Assembly (NCBI GenBank): GCA_030145625.1
Contig: JAQYVF010000005.1
Span: 25,312-89,311, forward strand
Origin: Desulfocapsa sp.
GTDB taxonomy: Bacteria; Desulfobacterota; Desulfobulbia; Desulfobulbales; Desulfocapsaceae
Reading direction: 5' to 3'
Length of the DNA stretch: 64,000 nucleotides
Shown: piece after piece, positions 9,747 through 18,092 of the stretch
Numbering within the stretch: the first letter of the stretch is position 1
Layout: the number at the start of each line of letters is the position of its first letter
Notes under the pieces: generated by a model
The model's input: only the letters and a program-made list of their open reading frames with translations
Database searches by the model: none
Told to the model about the DNA's origin: nothing
Position numbers and translations under genes: made by a program

Positions 9747-11096
9747 TTAAACTAAGCCCTGATCCAACATAGCATTCACCACCTTGACGAAACCTGCAAT
9801 ATTAGCACCGGCAACGTAGTTCCCCTTCACCCCATAGTTCTCACCGGCATCAAGACAGGTTTTATGAATAGACTTCATAATTTGTTTTAATCGTGCATCC
9901 ACCTCTTCTCGTGGCCAAGCCAAGCGCATGGAATTCTGGGCCATTTCCAGACCTGAAACGGCAACCCCGCCAGCATTAGCTGCCTTACCCGGTGCATAGA
10001 GGAGAGCATGCTCTACAAAGAGGTCCACGGCCTCGGGCACCGATGGCATATTAGCCCCTTCACTCACCAGCATAATCCCGTTGTTCACCAGATTTGCTCC
10101 ATCCTTGCTGCCAATCTCATTTTGAGTGGCACTGGGAAAGGCACAATCCGCCTTATGGTCCCAGAGAGGATTATAATCAAGCGTTGAATCAACAGGAATG
10201 TAGACTGCTTCAGGATAGGTTTCCACATACTCAGCAATACGCCCTCGACGGATATTTTTCAACTGCTGAACAAAGGCCAGTTTTTCCTCATCTATCCCCT
10301 GCTCGTCATAAATATAGCCTGAAGAATCAGACAGAGTCAACACCCGCCCGCCCAGCTCAATCAATTTTTCTGTGGTAAACTGGGCCACATTACCAGATCC
10401 TGAAACCAGACAGGTTTTCCCTTCAAAGGTCTCTCCACGAGTGGCCAGCATCTCTGCGCCAAAATAGACGGTGCCATATCCGGTTGCCTCAGGACGAATC
10501 AGGCTACCACCCCAGTCCAGGCTCTTGCCAGTGAGGACACCGGTGAACTCGTTGCTCAATTTTTTATACATGCCAAAGAGATAACCGATCTCCCGGGCTC
10601 CCACCCCGATATCTCCTGCAGGAACATCAGTGTTCGGTCCGATATGGCGATAAAGCTCAGCCATAAATGCCTGGCAAAAACGCATGACTTCAGCATCCGA
10701 TTTCCCCTTGGGATTAAAGTCGGACCCACCCTTGCCACCACCCATTGCCAAAGTGGTCAGGGAATTTTTAAACACCTGCTCAAATGCAAGAAACTTGATA
10801 ATACCCAAATTTACAGAAGGATGAAAACGCAAGCCTCCCTTATACGGACCAATGGCCGAATTCATCTCCACCCTGAATCCGCGGTTAACATGCACCTGCC
10901 CGTCATCGTCCATCCAGGGCACACGAAACATAAGCACCCGCTCAGGTTCAGTGATACGAGCCAAGACCGCCTGTTGTCTATATTCAGGATTTTTTTCGAG
11001 CACCGGTTTTACCGACTCCAAAACCTCATCAACGGCCTGATGAAACTCGCGCTGTTCTGGATCTTTATTTTTTATCATGCTGAGTATCTCATTCAT
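9747..11096 (-). CDS. gdhA: NADP-specific glutamate dehydrogenase
   Basis: 449 residues from the ATG at 11096, chosen because GGAGAAAAG lies just upstream; the track's ORF begins 7 codons earlier. It has the hexameric GDH pattern: RGFRVEMNSAIGPYKGGLRFHPSV, the catalytic lysine in MGGGKGG, PAGDIGVG, and VSGSGNVAQ for the nucleotide-binding domain. It catalyses reductive amination of 2-oxoglutarate to glutamate with NADPH. GdhA of this type assimilates ammonium. It stands alone, with 200 bp of AT-rich DNA on the downstream side. Confidence 0.95.
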   Translation of the reverse strand: MNEILSMIKNKDPEQREFHQAVDEVLESVKPVLEKNPEYRQQAVLARITEPERVLMFRVPWMDDDGQVHVNRGFRVEMNSAIGPYKGGLRFHPSVNLGIIKFLAFEQVFKNSLTTLAMGGGKGGSDFNPKGKSDAEVMRFCQAFMAELYRHIGPNTDVPAGDIGVGAREIGYLFGMYKKLSNEFTGVLTGKSLDWGGSLIRPEATGYGTVYFGAEMLATRGETFEGKTCLVSGSGNVAQFTTEKLIELGGRVLTLSDSSGYIYDEQGIDEEKLAFVQQLKNIRRGRIAEYVETYPEAVYIPVDSTLDYNPLWDHKADCAFPSATQNEIGSKDGANLVNNGIMLVSEGANMPSVPEAVDLFVEHALLYAPGKAANAGGVAVSGLEMAQNSMRLAWPREEVDARLKQIMKSIHKTCLDAGENYGVKGNYVAGANIAGFVKVVNAMLDQGLV

Positions 11097-11245
11097 ATCT
11101 TTTCTCCATAAAATCACATCCAGTACCTAAACAAAAAAAGCTCAAGCCCATGTTTATTTCAATAAAACTGTAGTCAGCCAAATCGATTTACACTTCTCAA
11201 GTATCCTTACTCTTTTTTTATTACCCCAAGGTAATGCTACACCAG

Positions 11246-14200
11246 TTACTTGCCACTGACGGGACAAATTTCACCGGGTTGAGCCCCTCCGCCTTTCACA
11301 TATAGAACAGCCAGCTCTTCCTTACCGTTACACTTCATAACAAACGGAGACGGCAGGCGAATATGACGGACAAAAGGCCCTTCATATTCTATCTTCTGCT
11401 CCAGAAGCCACTGCCAGTTCAGACAGTCTCCCCCTGCCTTACTGCTACACTTTTGGGAGCTCCCATCCACCTCTTCCGTAACTGTAAGATAAGGAATTCC
11501 CAGCGAAGTAATATTTTGAAAAAAATGAGACCCCTGCGATGGATCGACATGAAGGGAAGTATTTTGCAATTCAACGATTGCCCCCACACCGGATATATCA
11601 CGCCACTGTACCGGCACTCCAAGCCAGGGATCGGCAGAGCCCCAGCGACCGGGACCAATAAGCATATAGCGACGATCCTCTGCCTGTAGCCTGGAATTAA
11701 GCGAGCCAATTTCTTCTGCAATTTTTTGAGTCTCGGCAGGATTAAAGGTGTCTGGCCTGACCATAACGATATCTGCCATATTTTCAAATCGTCCATGTCC
11801 TAGACAGGCCGTTGAATAACAGAATGCCGTATCAATATCTAAAGCACAGATAGCGACATCAGCACGTTCTCCTCCGGTGACCATGGGCCGCATCTGAAGA
11901 AAAAAGAACTCACTCCTATTCATCTTTTCATCAAGACGCACGGCAAACTCAATCTCCACCTCACACCCCATACCTCGCTTTCCAAGGTCGAGGAGTTCCT
12001 GCAAAATCCCGGGCAACGGATAAAGTTGATGCTTGAGTATCCTGGCAAAGGTAAGGACCTTGAGGCCGGGTAACACAGAATCACGAATGCGATCTTCCTC
12101 TGCAATATAAGTGGAGGCAAGTAGTTGCACCGGCCCTTCCTGTTCCGCATCCTGTACTTCACGCCGAACCAGATTCGACCGTTCTCTATTCAGATGTTCG
12201 GAACTACTCATATCCAGTGCATAAAACTGTCGCTGACAGTTCCTCAAAATATCTTCCACTGTAGAAAACTGGACCAAGTGTTCAGGATGAACCGGAGAAA
12301 AACGCAAAGACTTTTCTCCCTCAACAACGGTTTTACCCACTCCCATGGCAATATGGCATATCCCATCCTCTGCCTTCATCTTCATAATAGGGTAAAAATT
12401 ATGCGACTGGCCAACACCTGAGATATCGGGATACCAGTAACCATCGTACTCCTGCCCTACCACCTGCTGAATGATCACGGCCATAGAATCTTCCCTCCCC
12501 TTTTCGGCTATCTTGGAAAAAGCACGAGGACCTTCATACCAGGTAGAAGCATAAACTAGTTTTATTGCCTGTTCCAGATTCTGACAGCGCACAGAAAGAT
12601 CGGGGTGATTGTTGGGCAGGAAAAAGGTGGAATAGAGACCTGCATAAGGTTTAAACTGAGCATCTTCAAGAAGGCTTGAGGAACGAACGGACAGAGGAAA
12701 AGTTACCCGAGAAAGAAAGGCTCGCAGATCTTCCCTCAACCAATCAGGGAGTTCGGCTGCAAGAAAACGATTGCCAATGGCCTCATCATCCTCTTCCATG
12801 AAAGAAAAATTATTTGTCCTGATGAAGTCATCAAAACCATCTGCAGTCAGGACACAGGTCTTGGGCAGACTTACATTATTCTCTGCCAAGGTCTGGTGGG
12901 ATCCTCGCGCCTGCTGAAGCTGCATCCACATGAAAGCCAAACCACGTGCCTTACCTCCCATGGACCCGTCCCCAATCTTTACGAAGTCCATGATCTCAGG
13001 GTCATAATGTTTACGGGAAAACTTGACGACAACCCCCTGTTGCCTCAATTTGCGCAAGGAATGAAGCTTGAAGACGATATCCTCACGCATATCGGAACAA
13101 CTTTTGATCCCGCCAATATGATCACGGTGAAGACGGGTTGCCAGGGCCACCTCGGCCCGAGCCATAACCCAGTTGGAAAAATGATTATGCCGCGCATGAT
13201 AGCGAAGGGACTCATCCGGAATAGTCTGAATCTTTTTCTCGAACTCAGACAAATTAGATGCATGATCAATGGCTGTACCATCCGGCAGGCGAAAAACAAA
13301 ATCTCCAAATCCGAGGTAATTGAGAAAAAAGGAATGGATCTCTTCTTTGACACGAGGTGAATTCTTATCAAGAAAGACCGCAGGAATGTTCTCAGCCAGC
13401 TCCCTGTTTTCTGGCTCGGATGATAACATCAACAGGGGCAAATCCGGTACATCTTCCCGTACGGTCTCCATGAACCGCACCCCTGCCTCAGAATCCATTT
13501 TCCCCTGTCTTGGAAAGCGCACATCGGATATTATGCCAAAAACAAAGGGTTTATAGGCTTGATACAGGGTCATAGCCTCTTCATAATTAATGGCGCAGAG
13601 GATCTTTGGCCGAGCGCGCATACGCAATAATCGATGTCTTTCATTAAGGCTCTCATCAAGAACACCCTGAGTCTGGCGTACGACCTCGTGATAAATGAGA
13701 GGAAGAAAAAAAGATCTGTAAACAGGGGAATCTTCCACCAGGATGATCACCCTGACCATGGCTCGTGCGGTATCGGCATCTACATTGACATGGTCTTCAA
13801 AATTCTTAATCACCGCCAGCAGGAGATCGGCCTCACAGCACCAGAGAAAGATATTGTCGATAGACTGACAGTCAACATTCTTTGGGAGAGGATAAATACC
13901 TTGCAGGCTGTGGGAGATGAGTACCACCTGTTGAGTAGGACGGATATTCTTGATTGCAGGCCCCAGAGTAAAGGCATCCATACCACCGACATTGGGCATG
14001 GTTATCACCAGGTCAAAGGATCGGCGTCGCAGAACCTCCAGAGCCTCGCGTCCGGAGGAGACCAGGGTCAAACGGGGAGCACCAGTCAGATTCAACCCCT
14101 GGTATTCATTAACAATCCGAGTGGCAAGGGAACCATCCTCTTCCATAATGAAGGCGTCATAAGGACTGGAGACAAGGAGAATTTCCCCCACTTTAAAGGG

Positions 14201-14299
14201 CATGAGCTCATGAAAGATCTTAAAATGGGGATCAAAATCAGAGATCATTCTTCCAGAATCAAGCCGCATACAGAGTGTTCCCCCTTCGGATTCTTGCAT
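11246..14299 (-). CDS. PEP/pyruvate-binding (PPDK-N) protein with N-terminal receiver-like domains
   Basis: About 1017-1029 residues; either the ATG at 14299 or an upstream TTG at 14335 could be the start, and neither has a strong ribosome site. The first ~150 residues hold a receiver-like segment (LTLVSSGREALEVLRRRSFDLVI); a second lies at about 190-340 (VIILVEDSPVYRSFF, IISDVRFPRQG). The rest resembles the PEP/pyruvate-binding ATP-grasp domain of PPDK/PEP synthase: GGKARGLAFMW, VRSSSLLEDAQFKPYAGLYSTF and QQVVGQ. I see no phosphohistidine swivelling domain or PEP-utilising TIM barrel, so it is not a full PPDK. Such fusions occur in Desulfobacterota and Bacteroidota with unknown substrates; linking a phosphotransfer signal to nucleotide/PEP chemistry is inference. 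Confidence 0.8.
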   Translation of the reverse strand: MQESEGGTLCMRLDSGRMISDFDPHFKIFHELMPFKVGEILLVSSPYDAFIMEEDGSLATRIVNEYQGLNLTGAPRLTLVSSGREALEVLRRRSFDLVITMPNVGGMDAFTLGPAIKNIRPTQQVVLISHSLQGIYPLPKNVDCQSIDNIFLWCCEADLLLAVIKNFEDHVNVDADTARAMVRVIILVEDSPVYRSFFLPLIYHEVVRQTQGVLDESLNERHRLLRMRARPKILCAINYEEAMTLYQAYKPFVFGIISDVRFPRQGKMDSEAGVRFMETVREDVPDLPLLMLSSEPENRELAENIPAVFLDKNSPRVKEEIHSFFLNYLGFGDFVFRLPDGTAIDHASNLSEFEKKIQTIPDESLRYHARHNHFSNWVMARAEVALATRLHRDHIGGIKSCSDMREDIVFKLHSLRKLRQQGVVVKFSRKHYDPEIMDFVKIGDGSMGGKARGLAFMWMQLQQARGSHQTLAENNVSLPKTCVLTADGFDDFIRTNNFSFMEEDDEAIGNRFLAAELPDWLREDLRAFLSRVTFPLSVRSSSLLEDAQFKPYAGLYSTFFLPNNHPDLSVRCQNLEQAIKLVYASTWYEGPRAFSKIAEKGREDSMAVIIQQVVGQEYDGYWYPDISGVGQSHNFYPIMKMKAEDGICHIAMGVGKTVVEGEKSLRFSPVHPEHLVQFSTVEDILRNCQRQFYALDMSSSEHLNRERSNLVRREVQDAEQEGPVQLLASTYIAEEDRIRDSVLPGLKVLTFARILKHQLYPLPGILQELLDLGKRGMGCEVEIEFAVRLDEKMNRSEFFFLQMRPMVTGGERADVAICALDIDTAFCYSTACLGHGRFENMADIVMVRPDTFNPAETQKIAEEIGSLNSRLQAEDRRYMLIGPGRWGSADPWLGVPVQWRDISGVGAIVELQNTSLHVDPSQGSHFFQNITSLGIPYLTVTEEVDGSSQKCSSKAGGDCLNWQWLLEQKIEYEGPFVRHIRLPSPFVMKCNGKEELAVLYVKGGGAQPGEICPVSGK

Positions 14300-14514
14300 T
14301 AACAGGTCGCCCCAAGCCCCCCTGTGCCAAAACAATCAATCTCACACAACCAATATATCACATATACACTCTATGGGAACACTCCTTTTAGCCGGAATCT
14401 CTCAAAAATCCTTGGCGTAAAGTACAAAAGATAAAATGATTTCCGAAACAGATATGTAAAAAAACTTCACAGCAGGCTATACGGAGAGTTGCACCAAGGA
14501 CCAGCCCCTATCCC

Positions 14515-14741
14515 ATGCGGAGACTCTATTGTCAACCGACCCCATGGAGCGCATCTGGAGTATAGAAGAAGATCAGCTTGTTGGTAACATGGGAAGGTAT
14601 TTGGCCAAGAAAACACCAAATTGCAAGGCCATCTTTATTCCCAACGGAGAACATTTGTGGGTAATGGAGAATATGAAAGAGGTGGTATCAAATTTAGTTC
14701 CGCCCAATGAATTAAATGATAAAGGCACCAAACCAACCTAA
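14515..14741 (+). pseudogene. Remnant of alpha/beta hydrolase C-terminus
   Basis: The short ORF at 14529-14741 (TTG start) reads IWSIEEDQLV...RYLAKKTPNCKAIFIPNGEHLW, which matches the end of alpha/beta hydrolases: the acidic residue loop (normally GxxDxxVP) and the histidine loop (GxGHLW, here NGEHLW). The frame continues upstream (KDQPLSHAETLL) but no nucleophile region or proper start exists, and the acid loop looks internally shortened. It is a decayed gene fragment rather than a small gene. Confidence 0.55.
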
Positions 14742-14842
14742 CAATTTCAAGGGAAAAGATATCGGAATGCCGAATGCTGATACCAACTGCGGAATACCAG
14801 AAAAACGCCCTTTGACAGAAGCCAAAAAGAGAGAGAGAAATA

Positions 14843-15250
14843 CTAGTATAACAGCCTGTGCCTGATGAACTTCGGCATATGAGAGCTGATCGAAGCCATG
14901 AAGAAGGTTATCAACACCACTGTCGCCGTCCCTGGCAAGAGCCCATGGTAAGCGGCACCGAGTACTATAAGCTTGATAAAGATGCTCACACCGGACGACT
15001 CCCGGTAAAACTGTCTGTGCCTCATTCCCTCGGTCACCATGAGCGCCCCCCCGCTTATGACCACAATAGCAAAATACAACGCCGGGGGACTGCCTATCTC
15101 GTCCAGCAGAAAAGAAGCTAGAAAAACTGCCGCACCTACCTGATGCACTGCTCTGATAACAATTGAGAGAGTCAGCACCCAGAAAGGGCGGTTACCAATT
15201 CTTCCCTGCCTACTCTGGTCACACTCTGCCACTTTCTCCACTTCGATCAT
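14843..15250 (-). CDS. Small integral membrane protein, unknown function
   Basis: About 135 residues from the ATG at 15250, chosen because GGGGGGAAGA precedes it; the track gives a 168-residue version from 15349. After a polar N-terminus (VEKVAECDQSRQGRIGNRP) come four hydrophobic stretches, consistent with four transmembrane helices, and a short basic tail ending HMPKFIRHRLLY. I do not recognise the family. It lies beside a decayed hydrolase and upstream of repeat-rich DNA. Confidence 0.5.
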   Translation of the reverse strand: MIEVEKVAECDQSRQGRIGNRPFWVLTLSIVIRAVHQVGAAVFLASFLLDEIGSPPALYFAIVVISGGALMVTEGMRHRQFYRESSGVSIFIKLIVLGAAYHGLLPGTATVVLITFFMASISSHMPKFIRHRLLY

Positions 15251-15530
15251 TCTTCCCCCCTGAATTTCCAATTCCAAGAGAAACATTACACTTCTATTGG
15301 AAAGTATTTCCCATCGAATTTTCTCATCATCCTTACCAACATCCAGCATATTTTTCTATTCAGGATGAATAATTGTATCAGAAAAGCGATAGAACTAATT
15401 AGAAAAGACGGAAAAAAGAATAAAACGTCAGCAAAATACGACATGAAAAATCGATAATGCAATTGACATCTGAGAACGTTTGTTAAATTTGACTACAGAT
15501 GCCCCATAAAAAACATCCTTGTAAACCATT

Positions 15531-15582
15531 TCCAGAAGTTGAACAATGTTACCACCCTCTGTGAATCATAGGCGTTCAGGAA
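15531..15582. repeat. Dispersed repeat R3, copy 1
   Basis: This stretch, with the core CTGTGAATCATAGG and GTTCAGGAA, recurs with a few changes at 48142-48194; a shorter piece (ATCATAGGTGTTCTGGAAG) is at 30641-30660. All copies are intergenic in accessory regions. Confidence 0.6.
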
Positions 15583-15674
15583 TACCCTCAAGCCCCCGGC
15601 CTTCTCTCTTTTCTTGACATTACAAACCGTTAATCCTTTAGATACTATAGAGCACACACCCGGCGTGCTAAAAA

Positions 15675-15738
15675 CTTGTAACCAGATCTTATTACGATGA
15701 ACCTTCAGTTATCTATATTTTCTTAAACTTGTTATTGC
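15675..15738. repeat. Dispersed repeat R1, partial copy
   Basis: Resembles the right part of the R1 repeat at 17073-17136: ATCTTATTACGAT, CTTCAGTT, a TATTTTCT tract and AAACTTG occur in the same order. It lies about 90 bp upstream of the FISUMP gene. Confidence 0.5.
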
Positions 15739-15828
15739 CTAAAGAAACAATTGTTTTTACAACCATTCCCACAAGTGATTTAATGGTTGGATACATGCAA
15801 TTTCGTTATTAAAATTATAGAGGGAATC

Positions 15829-16623
15829 ATGAAGCAATCTTTATCCATTCTAATCGTAGCAACAGTTTTACTGTTTGCAGTGTCTGCAATGGCACAATCC
15901 GAGGTAGTTCTCGTTCCGGAAATCTCATTGCTTCTCAATGCTAATAAAGATTGCAATGGAGATAAAGATGGTACGGCATATTTGGACATGTGTGGTAACT
16001 GTGTAGGTGGCAATACTGGTGATTCTTCATGTTACGAAGAGGTAACTTCTTTAACTGGTAGAGTCTGGCTTGACCGTAACCTTGGCGCTTCCCAGGTGGC
16101 AACAAGTTCAGATGATCCGTTAGCCTATGGCGATCTGTACCAGTGGGGCAGATTAACAGATGGTCACGAGAGTCGGACAAGTCAACCAACTTCTACTGAT
16201 CCAAGTTTTATTAGTTCTATTGATGTTCCTGAGCATGGTGATTTCATCACGACAGTTACCGATCCCTGGGATTGGCGAGTCCCGCAAAACCATAACTTGT
16301 GGCAGGGCGTTTCCGGTACCAACAACCCATGTCCTGCCGGTTTCAGATTGCCGACAGCGGCGGAATGGGAGACAGAACGACTGTCCTGGGCCCCTAACAA
16401 CAACGCAGCAGGGGCGTTCGCCTCTCCATTGAAGCTCGTTGTTTCCGGCTACCGTGGCAGCCAAGGGGTGTTCGGTAGCTTAGGCAACGTCGGCTACTAC
16501 TGGTCGAGTACGGTGATTGGCAGCCACGCCCGCATCCTAACCGTTAGCAGCAGCAGTGCCAGCGGCATGTCCTCCTATAACTACCGTGCGTACGGCCAGA
16601 CTGTCCGTTGTCTTAAGAATTAG
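15829..16623 (+). CDS. Secreted FISUMP-domain protein (C-type-lectin-like), possible variable protein
   Basis: 264 residues from the ATG at 15829, which has GAGGGAATC upstream and yields a clean signal peptide ending AMAQ. A short cysteine- and Asp-rich module follows (DCNGDKDGTAYLDMCGNC), then the Fibrobacter succinogenes major paralogous domain (FISUMP): GRVWLDRNLGASQVA, YGDLYQWGR, CPAGFRLPTAAEW and a C-terminal GYYWSSTV...YGQTVRCLKN. That C-terminus matches the variable-region fold of many diversity-generating-retroelement target proteins, being rich in Ser/Tyr/Asn. No reverse transcriptase or template repeat was found in the window. Codon composition becomes more GC-rich toward the end. 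Likely an exported binding protein. Confidence 0.78.
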   Translation: MKQSLSILIVATVLLFAVSAMAQSEVVLVPEISLLLNANKDCNGDKDGTAYLDMCGNCVGGNTGDSSCYEEVTSLTGRVWLDRNLGASQVATSSDDPLAYGDLYQWGRLTDGHESRTSQPTSTDPSFISSIDVPEHGDFITTVTDPWDWRVPQNHNLWQGVSGTNNPCPAGFRLPTAAEWETERLSWAPNNNAAGAFASPLKLVVSGYRGSQGVFGSLGNVGYYWSSTVIGSHARILTVSSSSASGMSSYNYRAYGQTVRCLKN

Positions 16624-16788
16624 GCTACTTTGCATTTCTTTGACCATTGTGTCACCTTGACGGGATAGTCGCGCAGAGGTCGATCAATATTTGAAGACGA
16701 TGAGTAATCGTGGCAGAATTGACCAATGTATTATCAATATTGCCAGTGGCAAGGTTGAATAGTTGACAATTAATGAGAATTGTACCTT

Positions 16789-16870
16789 CTCTGCGACAAG
16801 GTCAAATTTGTGCTAAACAAGAATCCCAAAAGTCATTGAAAGATAAATGCTTGAGCTTCGACCTGCCATT
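16789..16870. repeat. Dispersed repeat R2, copy A
   Basis: Core pieces CTGCGACA, ATTTGTGCT and CCAAAAGTCAT recur in the same order at 24923-24971. A further R2 half shared by 24871-24928 and 43253-43311 is only weakly present here. Confidence 0.5.
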
Positions 16871-16912
16871 CTCAAGCACTTTCCTCTCTATGCAAACTTG
16901 AACTTGCTACTA

Positions 16913-17108
16913 ATCTTCGATTTCGGGAGTCAAAACATCTCCTTCCTCAAAACTTTTGATCGATCCTGCGGTGTTCAGGGCATGTTAACTTCCTGTATGT
17001 CTGGAAAAAGTAAACCTTACCCCTGCCAATACTATTTGACTTTCCTCCTCCTCATATCATAGACTGCGAGAAGATTGTATCAAATCTTGTTTCGATACAT
17101 CTTCAGTT
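16913..17108. repeat. Direct repeat R1, copy 1 (left flank of cNMP/pilT cassette)
   Basis: 196 bp nearly identical to 19293-19491, in the same orientation. Shared blocks include ATCTTCGATTTCGGGAGTCA, TTTTGATCGATCCTGCGGTG and ACCCCTGCCAATACTATTTG. It contains a TTGACT with TAGACT about 18 nt later, so each copy might carry a promoter. The two copies bracket the cNMP and pilT genes. Confidence 0.85.
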
Positions 17109-17181
17109 CTAAATATTTTCTCAAACTTGATATTTCCATTGGTAACTTATCATGTTTGATTTTCGGGACTGAAAATGATTT

Positions 17182-17310
17182 ATGAATAAAAGCTTTAGTG
17201 TAACCGATATTGTTGGAACCAGTGATTCGGTTACATTCGATATTGAGGTGGAAGAATCTACGGTAGGCACATTGCCAGCTATCTACTTCTTTCTGAAGCA
17301 GCCGATTTAA
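17182..17310 (+). CDS. Small ORF, unknown
   Basis: A 42-codon frame from ATG (MNKSFSVTDIVGTSDSVTF...) with an acidic, strand-like middle and no signal peptide. It has no strong ribosome site. It follows the R1 repeat and precedes the cNMP gene. It may be a small real gene or the N-terminal fragment of a lost one. Confidence 0.25.
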   Translation: MNKSFSVTDIVGTSDSVTFDIEVEESTVGTLPAIYFFLKQPI

Positions 17311-17376
17311 CGGACAAAAAGCCCAACGAATCATTTATTCAAAACAAAGGGATTCACTACAATGTCGAGGTGAAAA

Positions 17377-18084
17377 ATGGCAGATCTAAAAGAGCTTTTC
17401 GCTACACACGTGTCATTAGTCCTTGAAGATAGTGAGGTAGAAATACTTACCGCTATTGCAGAGTTTGGAAACTATGAAAAAGGGGAAGTGCTGTTCGAGG
17501 CAGATGACCCTGGTGATTCCGTCTACATGATCAGCTCTGGTGCTGTGGATCTATATACTATTGTCAACAGCGATATAGAACAAACTTTGTTGAGTGTGAG
17601 AGAAGGAGGTTTTATTGGGATTATGGCGTTAATTGATGATGGTGCTCGTGATATCAATGCTCGCGTGAGTGAAAAGGCAGACCTCTATAAATTTGAAAAA
17701 GACAATCTCTCGCATATCATCTCAGATGGGGGGAAATTAGGTTTAAAGTTACTAAGATTGATAGCAGATATTGCCAGTACAAGGACGCGCATTGTCTTAA
17801 ATAGTTTACGTCAAAACCTTGAGTGGACAATGCAGGTTTCAGGACTTGCTGCCCTTGATATAAGCCAGCTCATCATTGATCACGTCAAGATCAAGATAGA
17901 AATGATGAATGGTAAAAATATTACCGGAACTATAATGAAAGCCGAAGAGCATCCCCAAGGGTATGAACTTTTTATTAAGACGAGTGATGGTGCGCTTCAC
18001 TTCATTCCCTATCATGCGATTGCTTCAGCATCTTTTCCCCTTGGTGATATCGACAATGATAGTGGCAGAATCAAAGGAATGTGA
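17377..18084 (+). CDS. Cyclic-nucleotide-binding domain protein with C-terminal Sm/Hfq-like segment
   Basis: 235 residues. The N-terminal ~130 residues form a cNMP-binding (Crp-sensor type) domain: GEVLFEADDPGDSVYMISSG, GFIGIMALIDDG and the FEKDNLSHII helix. There is no HTH after it. Residues about 168-225 read VKIKIEMMNGKNITGTI...IKTSDGALHFIPYHAIAS, which follows the Sm-fold pattern, ending like the Hfq Sm2 motif (YKHAI). The Sm assignment is my inference from pattern. The stop overlaps the GTG-containing start region of pilT, so the two are coupled. A role as an allosteric partner of the PilT-type motor, or as an RNA-binding regulator, is possible. The gene pair is bracketed by R1 repeats. 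Confidence 0.7.
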   Translation: MADLKELFATHVSLVLEDSEVEILTAIAEFGNYEKGEVLFEADDPGDSVYMISSGAVDLYTIVNSDIEQTLLSVREGGFIGIMALIDDGARDINARVSEKADLYKFEKDNLSHIISDGGKLGLKLLRLIADIASTRTRIVLNSLRQNLEWTMQVSGLAALDISQLIIDHVKIKIEMMNGKNITGTIMKAEEHPQGYELFIKTSDGALHFIPYHAIASASFPLGDIDNDSGRIKGM

Positions 18085-18092
18085 GGTGTGCA

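Larger units (their letters stand above)
15350..15828. other. Repeat-bearing intergenic region upstream of FISUMP gene
   Basis: About 480 bp without a gene. It contains one copy of the R3 repeat (15531-15582) and a partial copy of the R1 repeat (15675-15738), described separately. A weak TTGACA at 15614 has no well-spaced -10 box. Confidence 0.5.
16624..17376. other. Repeat-rich intergenic region
   Basis: About 750 bp with an R2 copy (16789-16870), the full R1 copy 1 (16913-17108) and a 42-codon ORF (17182-17310). Near 16686-16760 a frame reads EVDQYLKTMSNRGRIDQCI, which may be the tail of a lost gene, but I cannot place it. Confidence 0.45.

Noticed and set aside
12896-14302. Long plus-strand ORFs inside the PEP/pyruvate-binding gene
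   Set aside because: Shadows of a strong minus-strand coding region.
17080-17334. 84-codon minus-strand ORF
   Set aside because: Overlaps the R1 repeat and antisense to a small plus ORF; lacks start signals.
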